The translations under genes were made by a program, and so were the position numbers. From JBJXHN01 sp046233135 (GTDB lineage: Bacteria; Pseudomonadota; Alphaproteobacteria; Rhodospirillales; Rhodospirillaceae), in the NCBI GenBank assembly GCA_046233135.1, contig JBJXHN010000006.1, forward strand, positions 434,001-498,000: a DNA stretch of 64,000 bases. Direction: 5' to 3'. Shown here in pieces: positions 32,138 through 40,881 of the stretch. The notes below the pieces were generated by a model that was not told the origin of the DNA, did no database searches, and was given only the letters and a program-made list of their open reading frames with translations. Positions within the stretch are counted from its first letter, which is position 1. Every line of letters begins with the position of its first letter.

Positions 32138-34477
32138 TCAGGCCGGCTCCTTCTCCGAAGCCGGTTTTGGGGGCACGTAGGCGGCGATGGCTTCTTCGGA
32201 CGGAGGCCAGATCTGCTTTTCTCCGTCCAGGTAGGTGGCGATGGCCCTTGCGGCGCGGCGGCCGGCGCCCATGGCCAGGATCACCGTCGCCCCGCCGGTG
32301 ACGATATCGCCGCCGGCAAAGACCCCGGGCATGGACGTGGCCTGGGTCGCCTCGTTGGCGATGATATAGCCGCGCTTGTTCAGTTCCAGCTTCGGGGTGG
32401 ACTGGGGTACGATGGGGTTGGCATTGGTGCCCAGGGCGTAGATCACCGTGTCGCAGTCCAGCTCGACGAAGGCGTCAAGCGGGACGGGGCGGCGGCGACC
32501 CTGATCGTCGGCTTCGCCCAGCGTCATCTTCTGTACCCGCATGCCTCTGACGTCGCCGTTTTCGTCGGTGAGGATCTCCACCGGGGTATGCAGGAAGTGG
32601 AACTCGATCCCTTCTTCCTTGGCATGGCGGATCTCTTCCAGCCGCGCCGGGGCTTCGGCTTCGGAGCGGCGATAGACGCAGCGGACCTGCGGCACGCCCA
32701 GGCGCTTGGCCACCCGCAGGCAGTCCATGGCCGTGTTGCCCGCGCCGATGACCACGGCCGACGTGCCGATGGCAATGGGGGTGTCGGCCACCGGGAAGGT
32801 GTTGCCGCCCATCAGATTGACCCGGGTCAGGAACTCGTTGGCCGAATAGACCTGACCGGCAAATTCGCCGGGAATGCCCAGGAAGCTGGGAGCGCCGGCG
32901 CCGGCGGCGATGAACACGGCGTCATAGCCCTTGCTTTCCATCAGCTGGGAGACGGTGAAGGTCTTGCCGATGACCTTGTCGGTTTCGAAGGTCACGCCCA
33001 GATCGGTCAGCCGCTCCAGCTCCCGGTCGATGATGTCCCGGGGCAGGCGGAAGGCGGGGATGCCGTATTGCAGAACGCCGCCCAGGACGTGCAGGGCCTC
33101 GTAGACCGTGACCTTGGCGCCGAAGCGCACCAGATCCGCCGCCGCCGCCAGCCCGCCCGGGCCGGACCCGACGATGGCCACCTTGCCCAGAGAGCGCTCG
33201 AACGTGGGCGGGCTCAGCGGGGTGCCGTGGCCGTGGTCGCCGATGAACCGCTCCAGCCGGCCGATGGCCACGGATTCCACCTTGCGGCCCAGCAGGCATT
33301 GCTGCTCGCATTGGGTTTCCTGCGGGCAGACGCGGCCGCAGATGGACGGGAAGATGCTGGTTTCGCGGATCACGTCCAGCGCGCCGTCGATATCGTGCAG
33401 CAGCAGGCGGCGGATGAAGCCGGGGATGTCGATGCCGACGGGGCAGCCGGCGACACAGTCGGGCCGGTGGCATTGCAGGCAGCGTTCGGCTTCGCGGAAG
33501 GCATCTTCGGCGGAATAGCCCAAGTTCACTTCCAGGAAGTTGCTGGCGCGCTCGGTGGCGTTCCGCTCGGGCATCTTCACCTGGCAGGGTTCCACCTGCG
33601 AGATCTTCTTGTAGGTGCGCTTGCCTTCCTGGACCAGGATGCGATCCAGGTTGCAGACGTGGTCGAACTGCTCGTTGGCGGCGGCTTCCTCCTTGCCGAA
33701 GCGCTTCTGGCGCAGCATCAGTTCCTTGAAGTCCACCGCATGGCCGTCGAAGTCCGGGCCGTCGACGCAGGCGAAGCGCACCTTGCCGTCCACGGTCACC
33801 CGGCAGGAGCCGCACATCCCCGTGCCGTCCACCATGATGGTGTTCAGCGACACCATGGTCTTCACGCCGTAGGGCCGGGTGACCTCGGCGCAGGCGGCCA
33901 TCATCGGCAGCGGGCCGATGGCGATGACCAGATCCGGCTTCTCGTTTTCCAGCACGTCCTTCAGGGCGTCGGTGACGAAGCCGGGCCGGCCCGCACTGCC
34001 GTTGTCGGTGCAGATGACCAGATCGTCGCTTTCGGCGCGGAAGCGGTCTTCCCAGAAGATCAGGCTGCTGTCGCGGAAGCCCATGATGCTGGTGGTTCGG
34101 TTGCCCTCTTCCCGGAAGGCGCGCAACTGGGGGTAGATCGGTGCCACCCCCAGGCCACCGCCGACGAAGACCACATGGCCCACCTTGCTGACATGCTGGG
34201 GCAGGCCCAGGGGACCGACGAAGTCGGCGATGGTATCGCCGGCCTTGTAATGGTCGCGCATTTCCCGGGTGGTCTTGCCCAGCGCCTGAATCACCGTGGT
34301 GACGGTGCCCGTTTCCCGATCGAAGTCGGCGACGGTGAGGGGGATCCGTTCCGCGCCGTCATGCAGGCGCAGCATGACGAAATGCCCGGCTTCGGCGGCC
34401 TGGGCAATGTCGGGGGCGTGGATGTCCCAAAGGAAGGTGGTGTCTGAGAATTGTTCGCGCCGCGTAATCCGGTACAT
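32138..34477 (-). CDS. NfnAB/SudAB-like fusion: ferredoxin-NADP reductase type domain plus GltD-type flavoprotein
   Basis: The protein is 779 aa from ATG 34477 (GGAGGAG upstream). Residues about 1-280 are a DHODH-B/FNR-like FAD-NAD domain (VVFVGGGLGVAPIYPQL) with a [2Fe-2S] site in GTGMCGSCRVTVDGK. Residues about 320-760 resemble the glutamate synthase small chain. They have CLQCHRPDCVAGCPVGID and ICGRVCPQETQCEQQC (two [4Fe-4S] clusters), then FAD-binding VAIVGSGPGGLAAAADLVRF and NAD-binding AVVIGAGNTAMDCLRVA. In two-subunit relatives this complex does NADH/ferredoxin/NADP transhydrogenation. The fused form probably balances NADH, NADPH and ferredoxin. Its exact substrates are uncertain. Confidence 0.85.
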   Translation of the reverse strand: MYRITRREQFSDTTFLWDIHAPDIAQAAEAGHFVMLRLHDGAERIPLTVADFDRETGTVTTVIQALGKTTREMRDHYKAGDTIADFVGPLGLPQHVSKVGHVVFVGGGLGVAPIYPQLRAFREEGNRTTSIMGFRDSSLIFWEDRFRAESDDLVICTDNGSAGRPGFVTDALKDVLENEKPDLVIAIGPLPMMAACAEVTRPYGVKTMVSLNTIMVDGTGMCGSCRVTVDGKVRFACVDGPDFDGHAVDFKELMLRQKRFGKEEAAANEQFDHVCNLDRILVQEGKRTYKKISQVEPCQVKMPERNATERASNFLEVNLGYSAEDAFREAERCLQCHRPDCVAGCPVGIDIPGFIRRLLLHDIDGALDVIRETSIFPSICGRVCPQETQCEQQCLLGRKVESVAIGRLERFIGDHGHGTPLSPPTFERSLGKVAIVGSGPGGLAAAADLVRFGAKVTVYEALHVLGGVLQYGIPAFRLPRDIIDRELERLTDLGVTFETDKVIGKTFTVSQLMESKGYDAVFIAAGAGAPSFLGIPGEFAGQVYSANEFLTRVNLMGGNTFPVADTPIAIGTSAVVIGAGNTAMDCLRVAKRLGVPQVRCVYRRSEAEAPARLEEIRHAKEEGIEFHFLHTPVEILTDENGDVRGMRVQKMTLGEADDQGRRRPVPLDAFVELDCDTVIYALGTNANPIVPQSTPKLELNKRGYIIANEATQATSMPGVFAGGDIVTGGATVILAMGAGRRAARAIATYLDGEKQIWPPSEEAIAAYVPPKPASEKEPA

Positions 34478-34638
34478 GAGATGGTCGCTCCTCCCGGTGG
34501 CCCCGGTGACCGTTGATCGGTTTTGGAACCACCGTGCGCCCATCCTTTAGTCCTGACAAGATCCAATCGGACGACCCTCTCAGGAGATGCGGGAATACCC
34601 GGGGAAAAAGTATGGTTTGGGGTTTCGTGCGCGCCTGA

Positions 34639-35250
34639 TTACCCCTTCTTGACCTTATATAGCGGTTGCGTGTCGCCGGCATCGACCTTCGGCCGGTTCT
34701 CTTCGACCTCTTCCAGGGGGGCGCAGCGGACCATGGTCTTCCTGCTGCGTTCGGCCAGGCGCTGGTATTCCGCCGTGCCCTGGCTCTTCCAGGTGATTTC
34801 GTCGGCCGAGAGGGTGCGGATGGTGCGGGCCGGAGATCCCGCCGCCAGAGTGCCGGCCGGGATGTCGGCGCCGGCCTTGACGAAGCTGTGGGCCGCGACG
34901 ATGGCGTTTTCGCCTACCGTCACGCCATCCATCACCACCGCGTTCATGCCGATCAGCGCGTTCTTTCCCACCCGGCAGCCATGCAGGATCGCGCCGTGGC
35001 CAATGTGGCCGTCTTCTTCCACCACGGCTTCCTGGCCGGGGAAGGAATGCAGGGTGCAGCCGTCCTGGATGTTCGCACCGGCTTCCACCCGGATCGACCC
35101 GAAGTCACCCCGCAGCGAGGCGAATGGGCCGATATAGCAGCGCGGACCGACGATCACGTCGCCGATCAGAACCGCCGTCGGATGGACGAAGGCTTCGGGG
35201 TGAACCACGGGAATGACGCCGTCGATCGCATACACCTCGGGCCGCATCAT
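34639..35250 (-). CDS. paaY: Left-handed beta-helix protein, gamma-carbonic-anhydrase/PaaY-like
   Basis: The protein is 203 aa from ATG 35250, with GGAG 6 nt upstream. Hexapeptide repeats (VIGDVIVGPRCYIGPFASLR, IGHGAILHGCRVGKNALIGM) fold as a left-handed beta-helix. The zinc-ligand histidines appear in HIGHG and LHGC positions. The extended C-terminal tail (AEYQRLAERSRKTM) is typical of PaaY/CaiE-type proteins. PaaY acts as a thioesterase in phenylacetate catabolism, but no paa genes are here. The gene symbol is a family label, not a proven role. Confidence 0.7.
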   Translation of the reverse strand: MMRPEVYAIDGVIPVVHPEAFVHPTAVLIGDVIVGPRCYIGPFASLRGDFGSIRVEAGANIQDGCTLHSFPGQEAVVEEDGHIGHGAILHGCRVGKNALIGMNAVVMDGVTVGENAIVAAHSFVKAGADIPAGTLAAGSPARTIRTLSADEITWKSQGTAEYQRLAERSRKTMVRCAPLEEVEENRPKVDAGDTQPLYKVKKG

Positions 35251-35631
35251 GGACCGCTCCTTGTTGTTGTTGCCTCCCATGCGCCACCGTATGGACGCAG
35301 GAGCAGGATGCCCCAGTCACGCGGTCCGGTGCAATGTCGTATCGTGCCGATGGGGAGTGTGACGGGGCTCGTCCCTATTGGTTGTGTGCTTTCGGATGCA
35401 TGTGCGGAAAAGTGGAAAAGCTGAAGGAGTCGTTTGACGGAACGATACCCCTCTTAAGTCTGATGGACGGCTATTCGGAGAGGGCTTTAGATGGATAATC
35501 GGAGTACTCCCAATGCGGATGCACGATCCGGCTGGGTATGTCACTTCGTAAAAATGCGTACGGCAGCCCCTCGCAGAAGGGGATAAGAATCATGAATTCC
35601 GGGGTAGGGAATACCGTTCAGGGAGACCGTA
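35251..35631. other. Divergent intergenic region, paaY-like / chemoreceptor
   Basis: These 381 bp contain no convincing gene. The only notable features are TTGACG near 35433 with no clear matching -10, and the GGGAG ribosome-binding site before the chemoreceptor's GTG start. Confidence 0.5.
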
Positions 35632-37776
35632 GTGCGCCCACTGTCTGCTCTTTTCAGCACCGCTTCATCCGTACCACCAGGCTCGGTTATTCGGGGAGAG
35701 GGCCTCCCGCAGCCGGGCGGTGTTCCCCCATCGGACGCGGACCTCGCCCAGGTCACGGACTCGATCCGCCGGATCATTGACGGCCAGCTCGATGCCCCTC
35801 TGCCGGCGGCTCCGGAGGGTTCCGCCCTCGCCGAGCATATCCGTCAGGTGGATATCTTGCGCAAGCGCTTGGCCACCCTGTCCAAGACCCTGGAGGACCA
35901 TACCCTGGAAGAGGGGACCTCCGAACGGCAGCGGCGGGAGGCGATGTGCCACATGGCCGATTCCATCGAGGACGCGGTGGCCAAGGGCATCGACCGGGTG
36001 GAACAAAGCGTGGCGACCGCCTTGGGAGAATCCGCCGATGCGGTAAGCCGGGTGGAAGAGGTGGCCCAGGCGTCGATGCAGAGTGCGGCCCGGGTCAATC
36101 AGATCGACCAGATGACCAAGGCGACCACCGACCTGTCGTCGCGTATGGCAGAACAGGCGACCATCGCCCACCAAGTGACCACCGAGCTGGGGACGGCGGC
36201 AGACGACGTGCTGGGGGTGGCGCAGATCATCCAGACGATTGCCGCGCAGACCAACCTGCTGGCGCTGAATGCGACCATCGAGGCGGCCAGGGCCGGCGAA
36301 GCGGGGCGGGGCTTTGCGGTGGTGGCCGGAGAGGTGAAGACCCTGGCCCACCAGACCGCCGAGGCAACGGAGCAGGTGAAAAAACTGATCGGAGCGGTGC
36401 AGTCGGCGGCCGACCGGGTGATCGGCGCGACCCAGGCCATCGGCGATGCGGCGGGCGCCCTGAACGAAAACGCCAGCGTCGTTGCCACGGCCATCGTCGA
36501 GCAGTCGGCGGCCAACCGGGACATCGCCGATCATTCCGAAGATGCCTCCACGCGCATGCACCGCTTCGAAGGCAAGATGGAGGACATCCGCCAGAGCGTC
36601 CACGACGTCAACGTCAACGCCGGGGCCTTCCTGTCGCAAATCCGCGCCGAGGCTGGAGTGACCGTCGATACGGTCACCTTCGGCCAGAGTGCCCCGCTGA
36701 CCGGCCCCGCCCAGGGGCTGGGCAAGGCGACCCGGGACGGCATCGCCCTGGCCTTCGCCGAGGTCAACGAGGCCGGCGGGATCAACGGGCGCTCCCTGCG
36801 CCTGGAAACCATGGACGACGGCTACAATCCCGAACGGACCCTGGGCAATGTGCGCAAGATGGTGCGCAGCGGCTCGGTGTTCGGGCTGCTGGGATCGGTG
36901 GGCACGCCCACGTCCAAGCTTGCCGAACTGGTGGCCCGGGGCGGCGGCATTCCGTTCATCGGTCCGGTCACCGGCGCGGACTTCCTGCGCAATGCGGACC
37001 TTGGTCACGTGTTGAACATCCGGGCCTCCTATCAGCAGGAGCTGGATGCTCTGGTGCGCTGGATGACGGAAACCGCCGGGGCAACGCGGCCAGCGCTGCT
37101 GTACCAAGGGGATGCCTATGGCCAGACGGTGATGAAGGCCCTGCGCACGGCCTTGTCATCGCGGGGCATCGCGCTGGAGGTGACGGGGTCCTACGACCGT
37201 GAGGTGGGGGATGTGGCCCCGGCCTTGGAGCGCATCCGCAACGGCAGGCCGGACGTGATCTTCCTGGCCGCCACCGCCAAGCCGGCAGCGGCCTTCGTGC
37301 GGCTGGCCCGGGACAAGGGGGGCAGCGTGCCGATGGCCACCATCTCCTTTGTCGGCAGCAACGACTTCGCCGGTCAGGTGGGGGCGGCCGGCGCCGGGGT
37401 GGTGATCAGCCAGGTGGTGCCGCTGCCCACCGATACCACCGAACCCATCGTGCGGCGCTATCGCGAGGCGGCCCGCAAGACCGGACTCTGCACCGAGCCC
37501 GACTTCCAATCGCTGGAAGGCTACATCACCGGACTCGCCGTCGCCGAGCTGCTGGGCCACAGCCCCGAGCCCCTGACGCGTGAGGCTTTTCTGAAAGACC
37601 TGATTTCCGCCCGCCGCACTCTGGCCCTTCCGGGGTTCCCGCTAGAGATCGGACCGGGCCACAACCAGGCCAGCGACCGGGTATTTGTGACAGAGATGCA
37701 AGGAGATGGCCGCTTCGGCCCGGTGCGCGGCGCACGCCGGCAAGAAGGCGGAGACGCAGGTGCGGGACGCGGATAG
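35632..37776 (+). CDS. Soluble chemoreceptor fused to a branched-chain-amino-acid-binding-type domain
   Basis: The 714-aa protein starts at GTG 35632 (GGGAG 6 nt upstream). Residues about 95-340 are a methyl-accepting chemotaxis signalling domain; the hairpin tip is IIQTIAAQTNLLALNATIEA (199-218), followed by AGEAGRGFAVVAGEVKTLAH. Residues about 344-700 match the periplasmic Leu/Ile/Val-binding fold (TFGQSAPLTGPAQGLGKATR, VGSNDFAGQVGAAGAGVVIS). I see no signal peptide or membrane segment, so both domains should be cytoplasmic, and the ligand domain follows the signalling domain. That order is unlike standard chemoreceptors. The ligand is unknown. It ends 244 bp upstream of pqqA. Confidence 0.85.
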   Translation: MRPLSALFSTASSVPPGSVIRGEGLPQPGGVPPSDADLAQVTDSIRRIIDGQLDAPLPAAPEGSALAEHIRQVDILRKRLATLSKTLEDHTLEEGTSERQRREAMCHMADSIEDAVAKGIDRVEQSVATALGESADAVSRVEEVAQASMQSAARVNQIDQMTKATTDLSSRMAEQATIAHQVTTELGTAADDVLGVAQIIQTIAAQTNLLALNATIEAARAGEAGRGFAVVAGEVKTLAHQTAEATEQVKKLIGAVQSAADRVIGATQAIGDAAGALNENASVVATAIVEQSAANRDIADHSEDASTRMHRFEGKMEDIRQSVHDVNVNAGAFLSQIRAEAGVTVDTVTFGQSAPLTGPAQGLGKATRDGIALAFAEVNEAGGINGRSLRLETMDDGYNPERTLGNVRKMVRSGSVFGLLGSVGTPTSKLAELVARGGGIPFIGPVTGADFLRNADLGHVLNIRASYQQELDALVRWMTETAGATRPALLYQGDAYGQTVMKALRTALSSRGIALEVTGSYDREVGDVAPALERIRNGRPDVIFLAATAKPAAAFVRLARDKGGSVPMATISFVGSNDFAGQVGAAGAGVVISQVVPLPTDTTEPIVRRYREAARKTGLCTEPDFQSLEGYITGLAVAELLGHSPEPLTREAFLKDLISARRTLALPGFPLEIGPGHNQASDRVFVTEMQGDGRFGPVRGARRQEGGDAGAGRG

Positions 37777-37817
37777 GCCTAAAGTACTGTGCCCGGTTCC
37801 TTGACCACCCCCCGGTC

Positions 37818-37861
37818 AAAGCCTTTAATGGAGGTTGGGTTCAATTGAATCCGAAGGCTTT
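37818..37861 (+). promoter_or_regulatory. Nested palindrome upstream of pqqA
   Basis: AAAGCCTT (37818-37825) pairs with AAGGCTTT (37854-37861), and inside it GGGTTCAATTGAATCC (37837-37852) is nearly self-complementary. A smaller hairpin TTGACC/GGTCAA lies just before it (37801-37818). This structure is between the chemoreceptor stop and pqqA, and it could terminate the former or be a regulator site for the latter. Confidence 0.4.
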
Positions 37862-38020
37862 GGACGGATGTTTGGAATGGCTCAACCTTTAAACTTTTCA
37901 GGGGAAAGCCGCAAGGCCCAAGCGACGGGTTTTATTCCAGGATGTTCACCAAGGCAGGAACAGAGAGGCGGCGACCTGACCGGTACGCCGACAACATGAA
38001 ATCAGTTGGAGGAAGACCCG

Positions 38021-38122
38021 ATGGATATGGAATGGACCGCGCCTGAAGTTGAAGAAATCGAGTGCAGCGCCGAAATCTGCAGCTATGCCCCTGCCGACGA
38101 CGGCGAACCGCCCCTCTTCTGA
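38021..38122 (+). CDS. pqqA: PQQ precursor peptide PqqA, variant
   Basis: This 33-residue peptide (M D M E W T A P E V E E I E...) is too short for ordinary ORF calling. It contains the defining E-x3-Y pair: E18 and Y22 in AEICSYAPA, which PqqE cross-links and from which PQQ is built. The ribosome-binding site is GGAGGAAG. Unlike many family members, the residues before the glutamate are S-A rather than G-M. It carries cysteines C15 and C20 and an acidic tail ADDGEPPLF. PqqC, D and E follow on the same strand. An ATG two codons later is an alternative start. Confidence 0.88.
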   Translation: MDMEWTAPEVEEIECSAEICSYAPADDGEPPLF

Positions 38123-38190
38123 GCGGCCGTTTTCCCGAGAATGAATCCGTGACCGGGCGGCGATGGCCGGCCCGGGCGGATGCGGGGTGC

Positions 38191-38256
38191 GGCGGGTCCG
38201 GCCGGTACGGCCTCGATCCCCGGGTCGAGGTGCTGGTGGACCCGCCGGCCTTTTTC
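38191..38256 (+). terminator. Attenuator-like hairpin between pqqA and pqqC
   Basis: GGCGGGTCC (38191-38199) pairs with GGACCCGCC (38238-38246). Inside, CCTCGA (38211-38216) pairs with TCGAGG (38225-38230). CTTTTT follows at 38250-38255. This is the best Rho-independent-terminator shape in the region. Partial read-through would give much more pqqA than pqqCDE transcript, as is known for pqq operons. Confidence 0.75.
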
Positions 38257-38324
38257 CTTTCGCGGCCCTCTCGGGACTATGGACATCCAAGTCGGAAGAG
38301 GATCACGGCGAAGGGAGGAAACCC

Positions 38325-39155
38325 GTGTCAGTCGCGGAAAATACCGTCCCCACAGCAGGGCAGGACGGCGGCGTGCCGGTGCGTGACGCAGCGATCAGGG
38401 GCGCGCGCGATGCAGCGTCCAGGGAAGCGTTCGAGCAGCGCCTGCGGGCCATCGGGACGGAACGGTATCACGACAAGCATCCGTTTCATCAGCGCCTGCA
38501 TTCCGGGCAATGCACCCCCGATCAGGTGCGCGCCTGGGTGCTCAACCGGTATGTCTACCAAAGCCGCATTCCGCTGAAGGATGCGGCTTTTCTGTCGCGT
38601 TGCGAAGACCCGGACCTGCGCCGCACCTGGCGGTCGCGGATCGAAGATCATGACGGATCCGCCGACAGGCCGGGCGGGTTGCACCGCTGGCTGACCCTGG
38701 CCCGGGCGGTGGGGCTGGATCCGGACTATGTGGCTTCCATGGCCGGTGCCTTGCCGGCAACCCGCTTCGCCTGCGATGCCTATGTGCGCTTCGTGCGCGA
38801 CCAGCCGATGCTGGAGGCGGTGGCCGCCTCGCTGACCGAACTGTTCGCCCCGAAGATCCATTCGGAGCGAATCGCCGGGCTGCTGGAGCATTACCCTTTC
38901 GCCAACGACGACAGCCTCAGCTACTTCCGCAATCGCCTGAAGGAGGCGCCGAAGGATGTGGCGTTCGGTCTGAAATACGTTCTGGATCACGCCGATACGG
39001 CGGAAAAGCAGGATGCGGCGGCCGCAGCCCTGACCTTCAAGACCGACGTGCTCTGGGCCATGCTGGATGCCCTGGATGCGGCGTATGTCACCCCGGGCCG
39101 TATCCCGCCCGGGGCCTGGCGGCCGGGACAGGGCTTGCTGCGGGAGGCGTCCTGA
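38325..39155 (+). CDS. pqqC: Pyrroloquinoline-quinone synthase PqqC
   Basis: The protein is 276 aa from GTG 38325, with GGGAGGAA upstream. It shows the all-helical PqqC fold: HPFHQRLHSGQCTPDQVRAW, YVYQSRIPLKDAAFLSRCED, LPATRFACDAYVRFV and KIHSERIAGLLEHYPFAN. PqqC performs the last, cofactor-free oxidation and ring closure to PQQ. It overlaps pqqD by 1 bp (TGATG). An N-terminal extension of about 25 residues precedes the conserved core. Confidence 0.95.
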   Translation: MSVAENTVPTAGQDGGVPVRDAAIRGARDAASREAFEQRLRAIGTERYHDKHPFHQRLHSGQCTPDQVRAWVLNRYVYQSRIPLKDAAFLSRCEDPDLRRTWRSRIEDHDGSADRPGGLHRWLTLARAVGLDPDYVASMAGALPATRFACDAYVRFVRDQPMLEAVAASLTELFAPKIHSERIAGLLEHYPFANDDSLSYFRNRLKEAPKDVAFGLKYVLDHADTAEKQDAAAAALTFKTDVLWAMLDALDAAYVTPGRIPPGAWRPGQGLLREAS

Positions 39156-39478
39156 TGCCGCTGACCCTCGATGAAACCCGCAAGATGCCCGACCTGGCAA
39201 TCGCCGGGGCCGACTGCCCGCGCCTGCTGCGCGGCGTGCGGACCCGCTATGACCGGGCGCGGGGCATCTGGGTGCTGCTGGCCCCGGAACGGACCCTGAA
39301 ACTGGACGCCATCGGCGCGGCGGTGCTGGAGGAGGTGGATGGTGTCCGCTCCTTCGATGCGGTGGTGGACCGGCTGGCCAGTCGCTTCAAGGCGCCGCGC
39401 GACCGCATCGCCCGGGATGCCGCCACCTTTCTACTGTCCTTACGCGACCGCCGCATGCTGGAGATCGACCCGTCATGA
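39155..39478 (+). CDS. pqqD: PQQ biosynthesis peptide chaperone PqqD
   Basis: The 107-aa protein has the family's winged-helix-like RiPP-recognition fold. PRLLRGVRTRYDRARGIWVL leads into LLAPERTLKLDAIGAAVLEE, then DRLASRFKAPRDRIARDAAT. PqqD binds the PqqA leader and presents it to PqqE. Start and stop overlap the neighbouring pqqC and pqqE genes, so translation is coupled. The N-terminus is slightly longer than typical. Confidence 0.93.
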   Translation: MPLTLDETRKMPDLAIAGADCPRLLRGVRTRYDRARGIWVLLAPERTLKLDAIGAAVLEEVDGVRSFDAVVDRLASRFKAPRDRIARDAATFLLSLRDRRMLEIDPS

Positions 39479-40608
39479 CCCAGGACCTCGCCGAGCGGAC
39501 CACGGAGACGCCGACTGTTCCCCGGCGGGCCTCCACCCCGCTGCCCATGGCGCTGGTGGCCGAACTGACCTATCGCTGTCCGCTGGCCTGCCCCTATTGC
39601 TCCAACCCCGAGGATTACGCCTGCCGGACGGCCGAGCTGTCCACAGACGACTGGATCGATACCTTCCGCCAGGCCGAGGCCCTGGGGGTGCTGCATGTCA
39701 GCCTGACCGGTGGCGAGCCGGCCGTGCGCAAGGACCTGCGGGAGCTGGTGGCCGCCGCCGCGGGGCTGGAGCTATATACCAACCTCATCACGTCGGGTGT
39801 CGGGCTGACACGGGCGCGGCTGGAGGCCCTGGCCGAGGCCGGCCTGGATCATGTGCAGCTGTCCTTGCAAGGAGTGCGGGCGGAAACGGCGGATCGCTTT
39901 GGCGGCTTCGATGGCGGCTTCGACCGCAAGATGGCTTTCGCCGGCTGGGTCGCCGAACTCGGCCTGCCCCTGACCCTCAACGCCGTGGTGCACCGGCATA
40001 CCCTGGATGATCTGGAGGAAACCATCGATCTGGCGGTGCGCATGGGCGCGCGCCGGCTGGAGGTGGCGACGGTGCAGTTCTACGGCTGGGCCACCCGCAA
40101 CAAGGCCGCCCTGATGCCCACCCGCGCCCAGGTGCAGCGGGCCGGCGAAGTGGTGCGCGCGGCCCGGGAGCGGCTGAAGGGCACGCTGGTGATCGACTAC
40201 GTGCCCGGGGACTATTACGCAACCACCCCCAAGGCCTGCATGGGGGGCTGGGGGCAGCGGATCATGACCGTTACGCCGGAAGGGATGGTGCTGCCCTGCC
40301 ATGCCGCCCAGAGCATCCCGAGCCTGACGTTCGATTCGGTGCGGGACCGGCCGCTGGCGGCCGTCTGGCACGACAGCGCGGCCTTCAACGCTTTCCGCGG
40401 CGAAGACTGGATGCAGGAGCCCTGCCGGTCGTGCGACCGCAGGACCACGGACTTCGGCGGCTGCCGTTGTCAGGCCCTTGCCCTGGCCGGGGATGCGGCG
40501 GCGACGGATCCCGCCTGTTCCCGATCCCCCCTGCACGGCGCCCTGGTGGCGGCTGCCGAGGCAGACGCGGGCAGCGACGACGCGCCCCTGCTGTATCGCC
40601 GCAGCTGA
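39475..40608 (+). CDS. pqqE: PqqA peptide cyclase PqqE (radical SAM)
   Basis: The 377-aa protein has radical-SAM cysteines C35, C39 and C42 (CPLACPYC). A SPASM-type C-terminal cluster region has CMGGWGQ, LPCHAAQ, CRSCDRRTTDFGGCRCQ and a last CSRSP. It forms the Glu-Tyr carbon-carbon bond in PqqA. ATGA overlap with pqqD shows coupling. The length is normal. With pqqA, C and D it forms the local PQQ operon; pqqB is not in the window. Confidence 0.95.
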   Translation: MTQDLAERTTETPTVPRRASTPLPMALVAELTYRCPLACPYCSNPEDYACRTAELSTDDWIDTFRQAEALGVLHVSLTGGEPAVRKDLRELVAAAAGLELYTNLITSGVGLTRARLEALAEAGLDHVQLSLQGVRAETADRFGGFDGGFDRKMAFAGWVAELGLPLTLNAVVHRHTLDDLEETIDLAVRMGARRLEVATVQFYGWATRNKAALMPTRAQVQRAGEVVRAARERLKGTLVIDYVPGDYYATTPKACMGGWGQRIMTVTPEGMVLPCHAAQSIPSLTFDSVRDRPLAAVWHDSAAFNAFRGEDWMQEPCRSCDRRTTDFGGCRCQALALAGDAAATDPACSRSPLHGALVAAAEADAGSDDAPLLYRRS

Positions 40609-40881
40609 GGACTCCCCCTATACGCACACCTGCATCCGCGGACCGGTCAGAAGTACTATTGATGAAAAACACAGTGAATCAATAAGATTTCACCGTCACG
40701 AAGATGGTCGGTTCATGTTATATCGTTACATCGAACTTTACATGCATCGATCTTGTGGCGTCAATACATGTTGTCAGTAAAAGGATGGTGGCTAATGTGG
40801 CGCTCGTTGGAGTGTTTCCGCAAATGGATCCATATGTCCTTTTCGAAAAGCGATCAAAATTCCTACGAAAAGGGGAGGAAT
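40609..40881. other. Leader region between pqqE and the GFA gene
   Basis: These 273 bp are AT-richer than the neighbourhood. I see no gene and no secure promoter. Open frames here lack a ribosome-binding site and family similarity. Confidence 0.4.

Noticed and set aside
40753..40881. N-terminal extension of the GFA protein
   Set aside because: The ATG at 40882 has a strong AGGGGAGGA site and begins the conserved zinc-binding domain. The upstream residues show no family similarity.
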